Shown here piece by piece: positions 8,479-15,981 of a DNA stretch of 64,000 bases. Within the stretch, counting starts at the first letter, position 1, and every line of letters begins with the position of its first letter. The notes below the pieces were generated by a model. That model worked only from the letters and a program-made list of their open reading frames with translations, had not been told where the DNA came from and made no database searches. The stretch covers positions 150,130-214,129 of the forward strand of contig DGWD01000042.1 in the NCBI GenBank assembly GCA_002395155.1. Direction: 5' to 3'. The position numbers and the translations under genes were made by a program. Source of the stretch: Treponema sp. UBA4267 (GTDB lineage Bacteria; Spirochaetota; Spirochaetia; Treponematales; Treponemataceae).

Positions 8479-9141
8479 TTATTTCAACCAGCCTTTTTTG
8501 TACATAATTCTGGAAGCTCCAAGGGCAATCAAAATACCTACAGGAACTAAAACTCCTACTGAACTTGCCAGTGATGGAACTGCTACGAAAAGAGCAATCA
8601 TAAATACAAGCGGTGCAATCGAAATTTTCCAGTTTCTGCTTATGTAAACAACACCAAGTCCACCAAACAAAGAAGGCATGATATTATCAAAAGCAGGTTT
8701 TAATTTTTCTGATGAAAGCAAAGGCTGAAGTGGAACAAATAAAAATATTCCAGCTGCAATTATCAAAGTTGTTACGATTGAAGCAGTTGCAATTGCTATT
8801 GTCGAGATGATTTCTCCTTCTTCACTGTTTGCTTTTACTCCCGCACTTTCCATGGCATTCAAAGCGGCAGGAACTTTTAAGGCTGTTACATTTCCTGTTA
8901 CAAAACTTAAATAGGTTCCGCCAGTACCTAACATTGGTGTAAAAGTGATGATTTCAATAATTCCAACTGTCCAGTAAATTGGAGCAACTCCTATCAATCC
9001 TTTTAAAACTGCAGAAAATGATGGCCAGGCATTGTAATAAAGGCAGATTGCAACCGGTACAAATAAAATCACACAAACAGCTGTCCAAATCCAAATCTGT
9101 CCGGTTTTATGTGTTTTAGAAATATATTCATCGTATGTCAT
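8479..9141 (-). CDS. Integral membrane protein, partner of the DUF5058-type protein
   Basis: The protein is 220 residues starting MTYDEYISKTHKTGQ; I chose this ATG because 17 upstream in-frame codons would overlap the previous gene. It has about six hydrophobic segments and Gly-rich turns (LFGGLGVVY, GVLVPVGILIALG). There is no named family I am sure of. It sits 16 bases after the 9158 gene and abuts the M20 peptidase, so the three are co-transcribed. It may form a transporter with the 9158 product. Confidence 0.6.
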   Translation of the reverse strand: MTYDEYISKTHKTGQIWIWTAVCVILFVPVAICLYYNAWPSFSAVLKGLIGVAPIYWTVGIIEIITFTPMLGTGGTYLSFVTGNVTALKVPAALNAMESAGVKANSEEGEIISTIAIATASIVTTLIIAAGIFLFVPLQPLLSSEKLKPAFDNIMPSLFGGLGVVYISRNWKISIAPLVFMIALFVAVPSLASSVGVLVPVGILIALGASRIMYKKGWLK

Positions 9142-9157
9142 ATTAATTCTCCAAAAA

Positions 9158-9886
9158 TTAAAGCCCAAAAAGTGGTGCTGCAATAACCGCAAAGGCCATA
9201 GAAATCAACATTGAAAAAGGCATTGCGTAATTTTCAAGCCAGGAAATTTTACATTTTTTTATCAAAAGTCCACAAATACACATAATCAAAGCTGAAACTA
9301 CAAGAACTGCCACTGGAAGAAGGCCTTTTAATCCTTCTCTAAGATGACTGAAAACCATTCCACTGAAGGCAGAAATCATTCCCATAAAAAGAGAAGTCAT
9401 AAAAATCTCTCCCCACTTGGCATCTTTTGTCTGGATTTTTACAACTCCTTTCTGAATCTTCTTAATAAGAAGCGGAGTTCCTACAACACTTGGCAAAATA
9501 CCCAAAGTCATAACCCAGGCAATTGCGGTGTAAATTTTTGGGTCTTTTATCATTTCTGAAAGTGAGATATTCAAAGCTTTGGCAGTAGAAGTGGCTGCAG
9601 GAAGTTCATAAGTAATGGCACCAATAACGCTAAGACGAATCCATGGCAGAGGAAGTCCCAGAAATTGGGATAAAGTTACAACACCAAGCAAAATTGAAAA
9701 GGCAGGTGCAAGGGTGAAAATTGCAGTTGATCCGATAGTTTTCCAGACAACAGGCATTTTCATATTTATGGCTTTTGCCCTACGAATTGAACGGATTAGG
9801 AAGAATACAGATTGAGCCAGGACAAAAATAATGACACAGGCTGCAAGAACATATAAAAAGAAACTATTTGTACTAAAACTTTTCAT
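9158..9886 (-). CDS. DUF5058-family-like integral membrane protein
   Basis: The protein is 242 residues with about six membrane helices. The pattern QSVFFLIRSIRRAKAINM, followed by the PWIRLSVIGAITYEL stretch, resembles DUF5058 proteins of Clostridia. It is the first gene of the operon with a second membrane protein and an M20 peptidase. The function of the family is not established; a transporter subunit for the peptidase's substrate or product is my inference. Confidence 0.6.
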   Translation of the reverse strand: MKSFSTNSFFLYVLAACVIIFVLAQSVFFLIRSIRRAKAINMKMPVVWKTIGSTAIFTLAPAFSILLGVVTLSQFLGLPLPWIRLSVIGAITYELPAATSTAKALNISLSEMIKDPKIYTAIAWVMTLGILPSVVGTPLLIKKIQKGVVKIQTKDAKWGEIFMTSLFMGMISAFSGMVFSHLREGLKGLLPVAVLVVSALIMCICGLLIKKCKISWLENYAMPFSMLISMAFAVIAAPLFGL

Positions 9887-9930
9887 AACAATATTTTAAC
9901 ACAGATTGATTATTTTAGTTAAAAAAAGGA

Positions 9931-9943
9931 GGGGTCTGTCCCC
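9931..9943 (-). repeat. 13-bp repeat in the HAD gene leader
   Basis: Exact copy joined to an AAGGAGG-like run, 46 bases before the HAD start. Confidence 0.9.
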
Positions 9944-9989
9944 CCTCTCACTTTACAATTTCCCCAAAAATCACAAAAATTACTTTCCA

Positions 9990-10814
9990 ATGAGTAAATA
10001 TGATCTTATTGCCTTCGACATGGACGGCACTCTTTTAGATTCACAAAAACGAATCCGACCCGACAGCCTAAAAATGATAGATAAAGCCACCAAAGCAGGA
10101 AAAATCGTCTGCCTTTCAACCGGCCGCTGTCTACCTGAATTAAAAGATTACGAACAGGCCCTTTCTTCCATGCCATATTTTATCTGCATAAGCGGAGCCC
10201 TTATTTACGACAATAAAAATCATTCAGTTTTATCATCAACTTCAATACCAGATAAAACTGCCAGACAATTATTCGAAAGGGTAAAAAATAAAGATTTAAT
10301 GATTCATATCCTTTCCGACCAGTCCATTATCAACAAGAAAAAAATAGAAGAAATGCCTCTCTACCAAATGGGCAACTATCAGCAAGCCTTCAAAAAAATT
10401 ACAAGACAGGTTGATGATGTAATCGACTCCTGGCAAAATGAAAATTTTCCCCTCTACAAAATCAATCTATACTCTAAATCACCCGAAAAACGTGAACAAC
10501 TTCTTCCTCAAATCTCAGATATAGATTTAACCTTCACATATTCCGAAATTACCAGCATCGAATGCACCGCTAAAGGCCTTTCAAAAGCCACAGGATTAAA
10601 ACAACTTTGCCAGAAACTCCATATTCCCCTGGAGCGTACAATTGCCGTAGGAGATGCAGATAATGACCTTGAAATCTTGAAAACTGCCGGTCTAGCCATA
10701 GCAATGGGAAATGCAAATCAAAATATCAAAAATATCGCAGATGTAATTGTAAAAAGTAATGATGATGAAGGATGTGCTCAGGCTATTTCAGATTTTCTTC
10801 TTCCTTCTTCATAA
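9990..10814 (+). CDS. HAD-superfamily hydrolase, Cof type
   Basis: The protein is 274 residues. HAD motif I is FDMDGTLLD (residues about 8-16), motif II STGR, motif III an internal Lys and motif IV GDADND. The C2-type cap (about residues 85-195) marks the Cof/YidA group of sugar-phosphate or nucleotide phosphatases. The ATG at 9990 begins the conserved fold. There is no ribosome site close to it, because the AAGGAGG-like purine run at 9926-9933 is joined to a 13-bp repeat copy. Its 3' end overlaps the convergent ykgJ-like gene by 32 bases. Confidence 0.85.
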   Translation: MSKYDLIAFDMDGTLLDSQKRIRPDSLKMIDKATKAGKIVCLSTGRCLPELKDYEQALSSMPYFICISGALIYDNKNHSVLSSTSIPDKTARQLFERVKNKDLMIHILSDQSIINKKKIEEMPLYQMGNYQQAFKKITRQVDDVIDSWQNENFPLYKINLYSKSPEKREQLLPQISDIDLTFTYSEITSIECTAKGLSKATGLKQLCQKLHIPLERTIAVGDADNDLEILKTAGLAIAMGNANQNIKNIADVIVKSNDDEGCAQAISDFLLPSS

Positions 10815-11265
10815 GTTCTTCAACTTCTTCTTTATGAAGAGGAATATTATTTACATAAGCTTCCTTATTTTTTTCAATTTCCTCAACAGGCCAAACCTTT
10901 CCCTTATTCATTCCAGGACAATCTTTTGCACATTCATTCCAAGTTTCTTCATCCGCAATCATCCAAGACCAGAAAGGATAAGTTGAACACTGAACAGGAC
11001 GAGCCTCGTAAGCAGAACATCCCTTATCCCACAAAATACAGTCATAGTTTTTCTGCTCCAGAAGAGCCAAAACCTTTGTACCGTAGTAATAATCTGCCCA
11101 ACGACAATATTTTTCTACAAACTGTCTAATCGTCATCTTAAAATGATTACAAAGAGTTCTTAAATCTCTTTCAGAAAGATAAACAAATCCAGGAGAATGC
11201 CCACAACAAAAGGAACAACGCTGGCACTCAAAATTCAGGCCTTTTTCATAAAATTTATCACACAT
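10783..11265 (-). CDS. YkgJ-family cysteine cluster protein
   Basis: The protein is 160 residues with an N-terminal CQRCSFCCGH cluster and further Cys at C-x4-C-x10-C spacing (DCILWDKGC, PVQCS, then ECAKDCPGM). This fits the UPF0153/YkgJ zinc- or iron-binding family of unknown role. Its ATG overlaps the mntP stop by one base (TAATG), so it is translationally coupled to mntP and probably controlled by the same manganese riboswitch. The C-terminal tail is Glu/Lys-rich. Confidence 0.85.
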   Translation of the reverse strand: MCDKFYEKGLNFECQRCSFCCGHSPGFVYLSERDLRTLCNHFKMTIRQFVEKYCRWADYYYGTKVLALLEQKNYDCILWDKGCSAYEARPVQCSTYPFWSWMIADEETWNECAKDCPGMNKGKVWPVEEIEKNKEAYVNNIPLHKEEVEELMKKEEENLK

Positions 11266-11855
11266 TAGAAAAATATCCCTTTAACAAAAATTTCAATTCC
11301 AATTCCAACAAGAATTATACCACCAAAAATTCCAGCCTTATCACTAAACTTGTCGCCTACCTTTATCCCAAGTTTTAAACCAACCATACAGATAAAGAAA
11401 GTTACTATCGCAATTATCAAAGAAGCTACTACGGCCATAATTAGCACATAATCCGCAATTGTAAAACCAACTGAGAGAGCATCTATTGAAGTTGCAATTG
11501 ACTGTATAATCAAAATAGAAAAAGCCAGTTTTTTATCGGTTATCTCTTCTTCTAAGTCACCACGAATTCCTTCAATAATCATCTTAATTCCAATATATAA
11601 AAGCAAGATTAAGGAAATCCATGGTATAAATTTTTCAAAAGATTTTATATATGTGATAATTGTGTGAACACAAATCCAACCAATCATTGGCATTGCAAAC
11701 TGAAAAAAAGCATAAGAGCCTGCAATAAAAGACATTCTACCAAACTTCATTTTTGGTTCATTAAGTCCATTTGCTAAAGACACCGAAAAAGCATCCATTG
11801 CAAGGCCAATACCCAGAAGAGCACTGTTAACAAAAAACATCAAGTTCCATGTCAT
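11265..11855 (-). CDS. mntP: MntP manganese efflux pump
   Basis: The protein is 196 residues and six helices. The signature GLAMDAFSVSLANGL lies in helix 1 and the pseudo-repeat SIATSIDALSVGFTI in helix 4, both with the Asp residues needed for Mn2+ export. Family length is about 185-195. It lies downstream of a yybP-ykoY aptamer on the same strand, which is the classical context: Mn2+ induces the exporter. The ribosome site GGGAG is about 10 bases before the ATG. A dispersed 76-bp element separates the riboswitch terminator from the gene. Confidence 0.93.
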   Translation of the reverse strand: MTWNLMFFVNSALLGIGLAMDAFSVSLANGLNEPKMKFGRMSFIAGSYAFFQFAMPMIGWICVHTIITYIKSFEKFIPWISLILLLYIGIKMIIEGIRGDLEEEITDKKLAFSILIIQSIATSIDALSVGFTIADYVLIMAVVASLIIAIVTFFICMVGLKLGIKVGDKFSDKAGIFGGIILVGIGIEIFVKGIFF

Positions 11856-11880
11856 AAAACTATGACTCCCAAAACAATAG

Positions 11881-11956
11881 AATACGTCGAGTCAAGGCAC
11901 GCTCACGCTTAAAGCCTTGACTCGATGTTTTGAGGGTTTTGTAATAAACCTTCAAT
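11881..11956 (-). repeat. Dispersed double-hairpin element, copy A
   Basis: Read on the minus strand: ATTGAAGGTTTATTAC, a GAGGGTTT/AAACCCTC-type hairpin (partly degenerate here), then a long hairpin with arms GAGTCAAGGC and GCCTTGACTC, ending GACGTATT. It lies directly after the T run of the riboswitch terminator and 25 bases before mntP. Confidence 0.9.
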
Positions 11957-11990
11957 AAAAAAAAGCCCCAAGCGTAAATTGTGCTTGGGG
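11957..11990 (-). terminator. Intrinsic terminator after the Mn riboswitch (expression platform)
   Basis: On the minus strand: CCCCAAGC, a 9-base loop, GCTTGGGG, then C and eight T. It lies between the aptamer and mntP, so it is the likely regulated terminator. Confidence 0.85.
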
Positions 11991-12055
11991 TATTAATAAT
12001 CATATTAAATTCCTCATGCACAGTTATAAGACATCATTATAATGTCCACGCTATA

Positions 12056-12157
12056 CATGAGTCTCGCAAATTGAAACAAGCCAGGTTGCCAGACCAGTAT
12101 GTTGACTTGCTACGTTCTTTATTTTTACTTGCTCTGAACGCTTGCTACTCCCTCATG
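12056..12157 (-). ncRNA. yybP-ykoY manganese riboswitch aptamer
   Basis: Read on the minus strand. P1 is CATGAG (12157-12152) with CTCATG (12061-12056). The conserved GGGAGTAGC follows the 5' P1 strand. The second conserved loop, GTCTGGCAACCTGG with GTTTCAATTTGCGAGAC, completes the paired-helix core of this class. It lies upstream of mntP on the same strand. A later CATGAGG (12019-12013) could compete for the CTCATG strand of P1, so a switch between aptamer and anti-P1 pairing is plausible. Confidence 0.88.
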
Positions 12158-12210
12158 GGGTAGATGAATATTAACAAATTCTATGTTATAAATCAAGGCG
12201 GAGTAAAAAC

Positions 12211-12418
12211 ATGAAAGAAATTAAAGCTCAGGAATTAAATGAAAATCCATTTAAGCTGATTGGAGATGACTGGATGCTCATTACAGCCGAAAAAGATGTT
12301 TTCCCAGGAATTATCAGCAGCAGGTTTTGTAGATAAATCAATCATCGATGCAAATTACAGCAACAAAGACTGGCATGTAATGTACATCGGTGAAATTGAA
12401 AAAGTTCTTGTAGATTAG
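12211..12418 (+). pseudogene. Flavin reductase-like gene with large internal deletion
   Basis: Starts MKEIKAQELNENPFKLIGDD and continues WMLITAEKD, the N-terminus of a FMN-binding flavin reductase-like protein. It then jumps to another frame reading SAAGFVDKSIIDANYSNKDW and ending EKVLVD, the typical C-terminus. Nearly all of the flavin-binding middle is absent and the junction changes frame (about 12298-12305). A GGCGGAG ribosome site is retained. Confidence 0.75.
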
Positions 12419-12423
12419 TTAGA

Positions 12424-12873
12424 TTAAGAATTTTGTTTCTGAAGAATCGAATACAAAATTCTATAAAGATTTTTTGCATCCTCTTCAGGTAACTGAACAC
12501 AAGAGAACATTTTTTCAGGAACCTGAAGAGCTTTTTCTTTTAACTCTTCACCCTGTTTAGTAATTTCAATATTAACAATTCTCTCATCATCCTTCTGACG
12601 AGTTCTTGTAATAAGCCCTTTTGAAGCCATACTTTTTAAAAGTGGAGAAAGAGTTCCTGTATCCAAAAAAAGATATTTTCCAAGTTCACCAATAGTAAGT
12701 TTTTTATGTTCCCACAAAACCATCATTACAATGTATTGCGTATATGTAAGATCAATTTCTTTTAAAAATGGAGTATATTTTCTTAAAATTTCTCGTGAAG
12801 CTGCATACAAAGGAAAGCACAATTGATTTTCGAGCTTTAAACATGAATATTTATCTGTTTTTGTTTCTTCCAT
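12424..12873 (-). CDS. MarR-family transcriptional regulator
   Basis: The protein is 149 residues. The winged-helix core (about residues 45-115) includes LTIGELGKYLFLDTGTLSPL (recognition helix) and the wing RTRQKDDERIVNIEIT with the conserved D-x-R. The N-terminal LENQLCFPLYAASREI with Cys resembles the OhrR/MgrA branch, where a Cys near residue 20 senses oxidants. It is divergent from a MATE exporter with a perfect-arm palindrome between them, so it probably represses the exporter and itself. Confidence 0.88.
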   Translation of the reverse strand: MEETKTDKYSCLKLENQLCFPLYAASREILRKYTPFLKEIDLTYTQYIVMMVLWEHKKLTIGELGKYLFLDTGTLSPLLKSMASKGLITRTRQKDDERIVNIEITKQGEELKEKALQVPEKMFSCVQLPEEDAKNLYRILYSILQKQNS

Positions 12874-12940
12874 TATTCCATCACCTTTTATTTCTTTCTC
12901 TTATTTTATAGTAAATTAAATAATTTTACACCCTCTAAAA

Positions 12941-12960
12941 TAGTATTGTATGCAATATTA
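12941..12960. promoter_or_regulatory. Candidate MarR operator
   Basis: The inverted repeat TATTG-TATG-CAATA (12944-12957), extended by outer TA pairs, lies in the divergent spacer between marR and the MATE gene. The ATTGTATGCAAT core resembles MarR/OhrR half-sites. Confidence 0.5.
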
Positions 12961-13026
12961 TTTTGTCAAGTAATGACTTTCATTTCTTCTTGCAAGACTC
13001 TCTTTAATTCATTAAAGTCTCATAAA

Positions 13027-14361
13027 ATGACTCGCACTTATGAAAAAGATTTAACCCAGGGTTCTCTTTCAAAAGGAATATTTTTTTATGGGTTACCTCT
13101 TATTTTTTCAAATCTTCTTCAAGTTTTATTTAACATTTCAGATGTAGCCGTAGTCGGTCATTTTGCCGGTAGTCTTCCTCTTGGCTCTGTAGGTTCTACT
13201 TCCCAGATTTTGTTTTTATTTACAGGCCTTTTAATGGGGCTTGGCGGTGGAGTAAACGTAATTATTGCCTACTACATCGGAGCAAAATCTCAAAAAAAAC
13301 TAGATTTATCTCTTTATTCCTCGTTTATAGTTTCCATGATGGTGGGACTTATTTTAATGCTTGCTGGATTTTTTCTAGCCCGTCCAATACTTACACTCAT
13401 AAAAACAAAAGCAGAACTATTAGATAATGCAGTTACCTATTTCAAAATCTATATTCTTGGAATGCCTGGCCTTGCCCTTTACAATTATGGAAATGCCGTT
13501 CTAAGTGCCGCAGGAGATACCAAAAGACCTCTTTATTATCTTACAATTGCAGGCATCGTTAATATCATTCTTAATCTTATATTTGTTATTATTTTTAAGA
13601 TGTCATGTGCCGGAGTCGCCCTTGCCAGTCTTATTTCACAATACGTTTCTGCAATCCTTGTTATGATTCCACTTTTTCACGGAATCGGAAATATTAAGTT
13701 TCAAATAAAAAATTTCCAAACAAACAGAGAAATAACACTTCGTGTCTTAAAAATTGGTATTCCTTCTGGTATGCAAAATGTAATTTTTGCAATTGCCAAT
13801 ACCTTTGTTCAAGTTGGTATTAATTCTTTTGATGCAAATATGGTTGCCGGAGCTGCAGCTGGTTCCAATCTTGACAATATTGTTTACAGTGCCATGAATG
13901 GATTTTACGTTGCCTGTGCCACCTTTATTGGTCAAAACTATGGAGCAGGAAATAAAAAGAGAATAATAAAATCTATGTTTATTTCTAATGCCTACGCCTT
14001 TACCCTTGGTGCCACTTTAAGCACTTTAATGTTTATATTCGGACATCAGTGTCTGGCACTTTTTACAAATGATCCACAAGTAATTCATGCAGGTTATTTA
14101 AGATTAAGTATTTTGTTTTTTTCTTATCCCTTTGCAAGTTTTATGGATAACACGATTGCTGCAAACCGAGGATTGGGAAAAACCTTTATCCCTTCTATCA
14201 TCGTATTTTTGGGCTCTTGTCTCTTCCGAATTGCATGGATTTACACAGTCTTTGCCTTTTTCAAAACAATACAGTCACTCTTCCTGCTTTACATCTTCAG
14301 TTGGACTATTACCGCAATTGCAGAAATCATTTACTTTATCCGCACTTACCGAAAAATATAA
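13027..14361 (+). CDS. MATE-family efflux transporter
   Basis: The protein is 444 residues with about 12 helices in two MatE repeats. The entry DLTQGSLSKGIFFYGLPLIF with NISDVAVVGHFAG is the usual MATE N-terminus. I chose ATG 13027 (MTRTYEKDL), since the upstream extension would run through the operator. It probably exports cationic drugs or metabolites with Na+ or H+ coupling. It is divergent from a MarR regulator, so induction by a MarR ligand is likely. Confidence 0.9.
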   Translation: MTRTYEKDLTQGSLSKGIFFYGLPLIFSNLLQVLFNISDVAVVGHFAGSLPLGSVGSTSQILFLFTGLLMGLGGGVNVIIAYYIGAKSQKKLDLSLYSSFIVSMMVGLILMLAGFFLARPILTLIKTKAELLDNAVTYFKIYILGMPGLALYNYGNAVLSAAGDTKRPLYYLTIAGIVNIILNLIFVIIFKMSCAGVALASLISQYVSAILVMIPLFHGIGNIKFQIKNFQTNREITLRVLKIGIPSGMQNVIFAIANTFVQVGINSFDANMVAGAAAGSNLDNIVYSAMNGFYVACATFIGQNYGAGNKKRIIKSMFISNAYAFTLGATLSTLMFIFGHQCLALFTNDPQVIHAGYLRLSILFFSYPFASFMDNTIAANRGLGKTFIPSIIVFLGSCLFRIAWIYTVFAFFKTIQSLFLLYIFSWTITAIAEIIYFIRTYRKI

Positions 14362-14379
14362 AAAAATGATAAAGAATAG

Positions 14380-14392
14380 GGGGACAGACCCC
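14380..14392 (+). repeat. 13-bp repeat between convergent genes
   Basis: Exact copy between the MATE and esterase stops. Its GGGG/CCCC stem is the only hairpin in this 46-base gap. Confidence 0.9.
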
Positions 14393-14407
14393 TGTTATTA
14401 GAAAAAA

Positions 14408-15847
14408 CTATCTTCTTTGTTCACTCAACCATTCAAATATAGTTTTTCCATTTTCTTTTGGATCATTATTTAAAACATAAATCCAAGAGCAATGACCATT
14501 ATATTCATAAGGCATATCAGGATCTTCTTCATCATCTTTTTCTGCAAAATATTTTCCTGTCTGATCAAAAACACCCTTATACATTGTAAGATGAAGATTT
14601 TTAGCCCCAAATCCTTCTAATCGCTTATAAGTAGGACTTACATAAGTAGATGGTTTTGCCATACCATCAGTTTCAGCCTGAACAAACCATAAAGGAACCT
14701 TGGAAAGAATCTTTATTTCTTCATCAGAAAGCTTGGTATTTACATATACTTCACAAGTTGGAATTCCTGCCGCAAAAAATCCAGGTTTTTCAATCAGCAT
14801 ATTCAAGGTCATATATCCGCCAGCAGAACAACCACCTATATATATTCTATCTCTATCGATATTTGGATTTTGCTCTAAAAATACTTCAATCAAATCCATA
14901 AGGCTTTCTGTATAATATGATGTTTTAGCCATTGGCACTGTATTAGGTGTATCTAATGGTACTGAAATAATTTTACTTAAAACACTTTTTACAGGTCCCG
15001 AATATCTATTAATAAAACCCGAAATATTTTCTGGTTCCCATATCCTCATTCCATTAGAATCTAAAAGGGTTGTTTCAAGCCAAGTTGTAGGACTCTGAGG
15101 AATTAAAACACTTGCTCCTTCATCAAAACAATTTTGAATTTCATCACTTGCAAGATTTACAGCCTTTATTCCAAGTAATGCAATATAAGGATTTCGTCCA
15201 CCCTCAGAAATTCCATGCAACCATATAATTAAAGGTCTTTTTTTATTTTTCTCAGGTGGATTATAATAAGCATAAGACATTTTGTATCCAGAAGTAATTA
15301 ATTCTGAAGTTTTAAATTTAGCTGCCAGGCTATTTACCATTCCTGCCATCGAATAAATTTCTAAATCTAAATAACTATTTATAATTCTATATCCATAAAT
15401 ATCATGAACATTATTTAATATACTTCCAGTAAAAGGACTTGCATATTTACTTTCTGGTAAATACTTAAAATATGCTGTTAGATATGTACTTGCTTCATCA
15501 ATTTTATTTCCATAAGCATCGGAAGTATAAACTTCTGAAGCTTCAAGATCATCTTCAAGCCAATCAGCACGACGATCATGATTAAAAATCATTCTTTTTT
15601 CACGATAAATTTCAAAGTTTATAGTTCTTACTTTTTGGGGATCAATCATTTTACCGGCATTGAAAACAATTTTATCTACAGAAGGTCCCCAATCATTTGC
15701 CGTAACGTAAATTACCAGTTCCTTTGCTCCGGGAATTTTTTCTTCATCAAAACTTATCTGTTTCTCTAAAGCGAATAATGGGAAAAAAACAAAAAAACAC
15801 AATACTATTAGAAAAAATCTCTTATTAAACAAACTTCTTAAAATCAT
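14408..15847 (-). CDS. Secreted esterase/peptidase, alpha/beta hydrolase with N-terminal beta domain
   Basis: The protein is 479 residues with a signal peptide (hydrophobic run to PLFA, about residue 26). An Ig-like N-terminal domain (about 30-190) precedes an alpha/beta-hydrolase domain with oxyanion region IIWLHGISEGG, nucleophile elbow GGCSAGG (Ser in G-x-S-x-G), acid region AETDG and His in YNGHCSW. This arrangement resembles the CE1-like/promiscuous esterases of plant-polysaccharide degraders (feruloyl or acetyl-xylan esterases). The substrate is inferred, in line with the xylosidases nearby. Converges with the MATE gene; a 13-bp repeat copy lies between them. Confidence 0.75.
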   Translation of the reverse strand: MILRSLFNKRFFLIVLCFFVFFPLFALEKQISFDEEKIPGAKELVIYVTANDWGPSVDKIVFNAGKMIDPQKVRTINFEIYREKRMIFNHDRRADWLEDDLEASEVYTSDAYGNKIDEASTYLTAYFKYLPESKYASPFTGSILNNVHDIYGYRIINSYLDLEIYSMAGMVNSLAAKFKTSELITSGYKMSYAYYNPPEKNKKRPLIIWLHGISEGGRNPYIALLGIKAVNLASDEIQNCFDEGASVLIPQSPTTWLETTLLDSNGMRIWEPENISGFINRYSGPVKSVLSKIISVPLDTPNTVPMAKTSYYTESLMDLIEVFLEQNPNIDRDRIYIGGCSAGGYMTLNMLIEKPGFFAAGIPTCEVYVNTKLSDEEIKILSKVPLWFVQAETDGMAKPSTYVSPTYKRLEGFGAKNLHLTMYKGVFDQTGKYFAEKDDEEDPDMPYEYNGHCSWIYVLNNDPKENGKTIFEWLSEQRR

Positions 15848-15922
15848 GATAAGATAATATTAATTATAATTAATCCTTTTTTCCATACCGCTATTAATAA
15901 TACTTTTTATATTTATAAAATT

Positions 15923-15952
15923 TTGTCACATATCTATAATATATAGTATAAT
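15923..15952 (+). promoter_or_regulatory. Candidate promoter of the HD-GYP gene
   Basis: TTGTCA, an 18-base spacer, then TATAAT, about 30 bases before the TTG start. Called by eye. Confidence 0.5.
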
Positions 15953-15981
15953 AAAAAAAGTATTTCGAAGAGGGTATTTTA

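Noticed and set aside
11860..12003. Small leader ORF (about 47 codons) between the Mn riboswitch and mntP
   Set aside because: It has a GAGG site and an ATG but runs through the terminator and the mobile-element copy; the frame is probably accidental.
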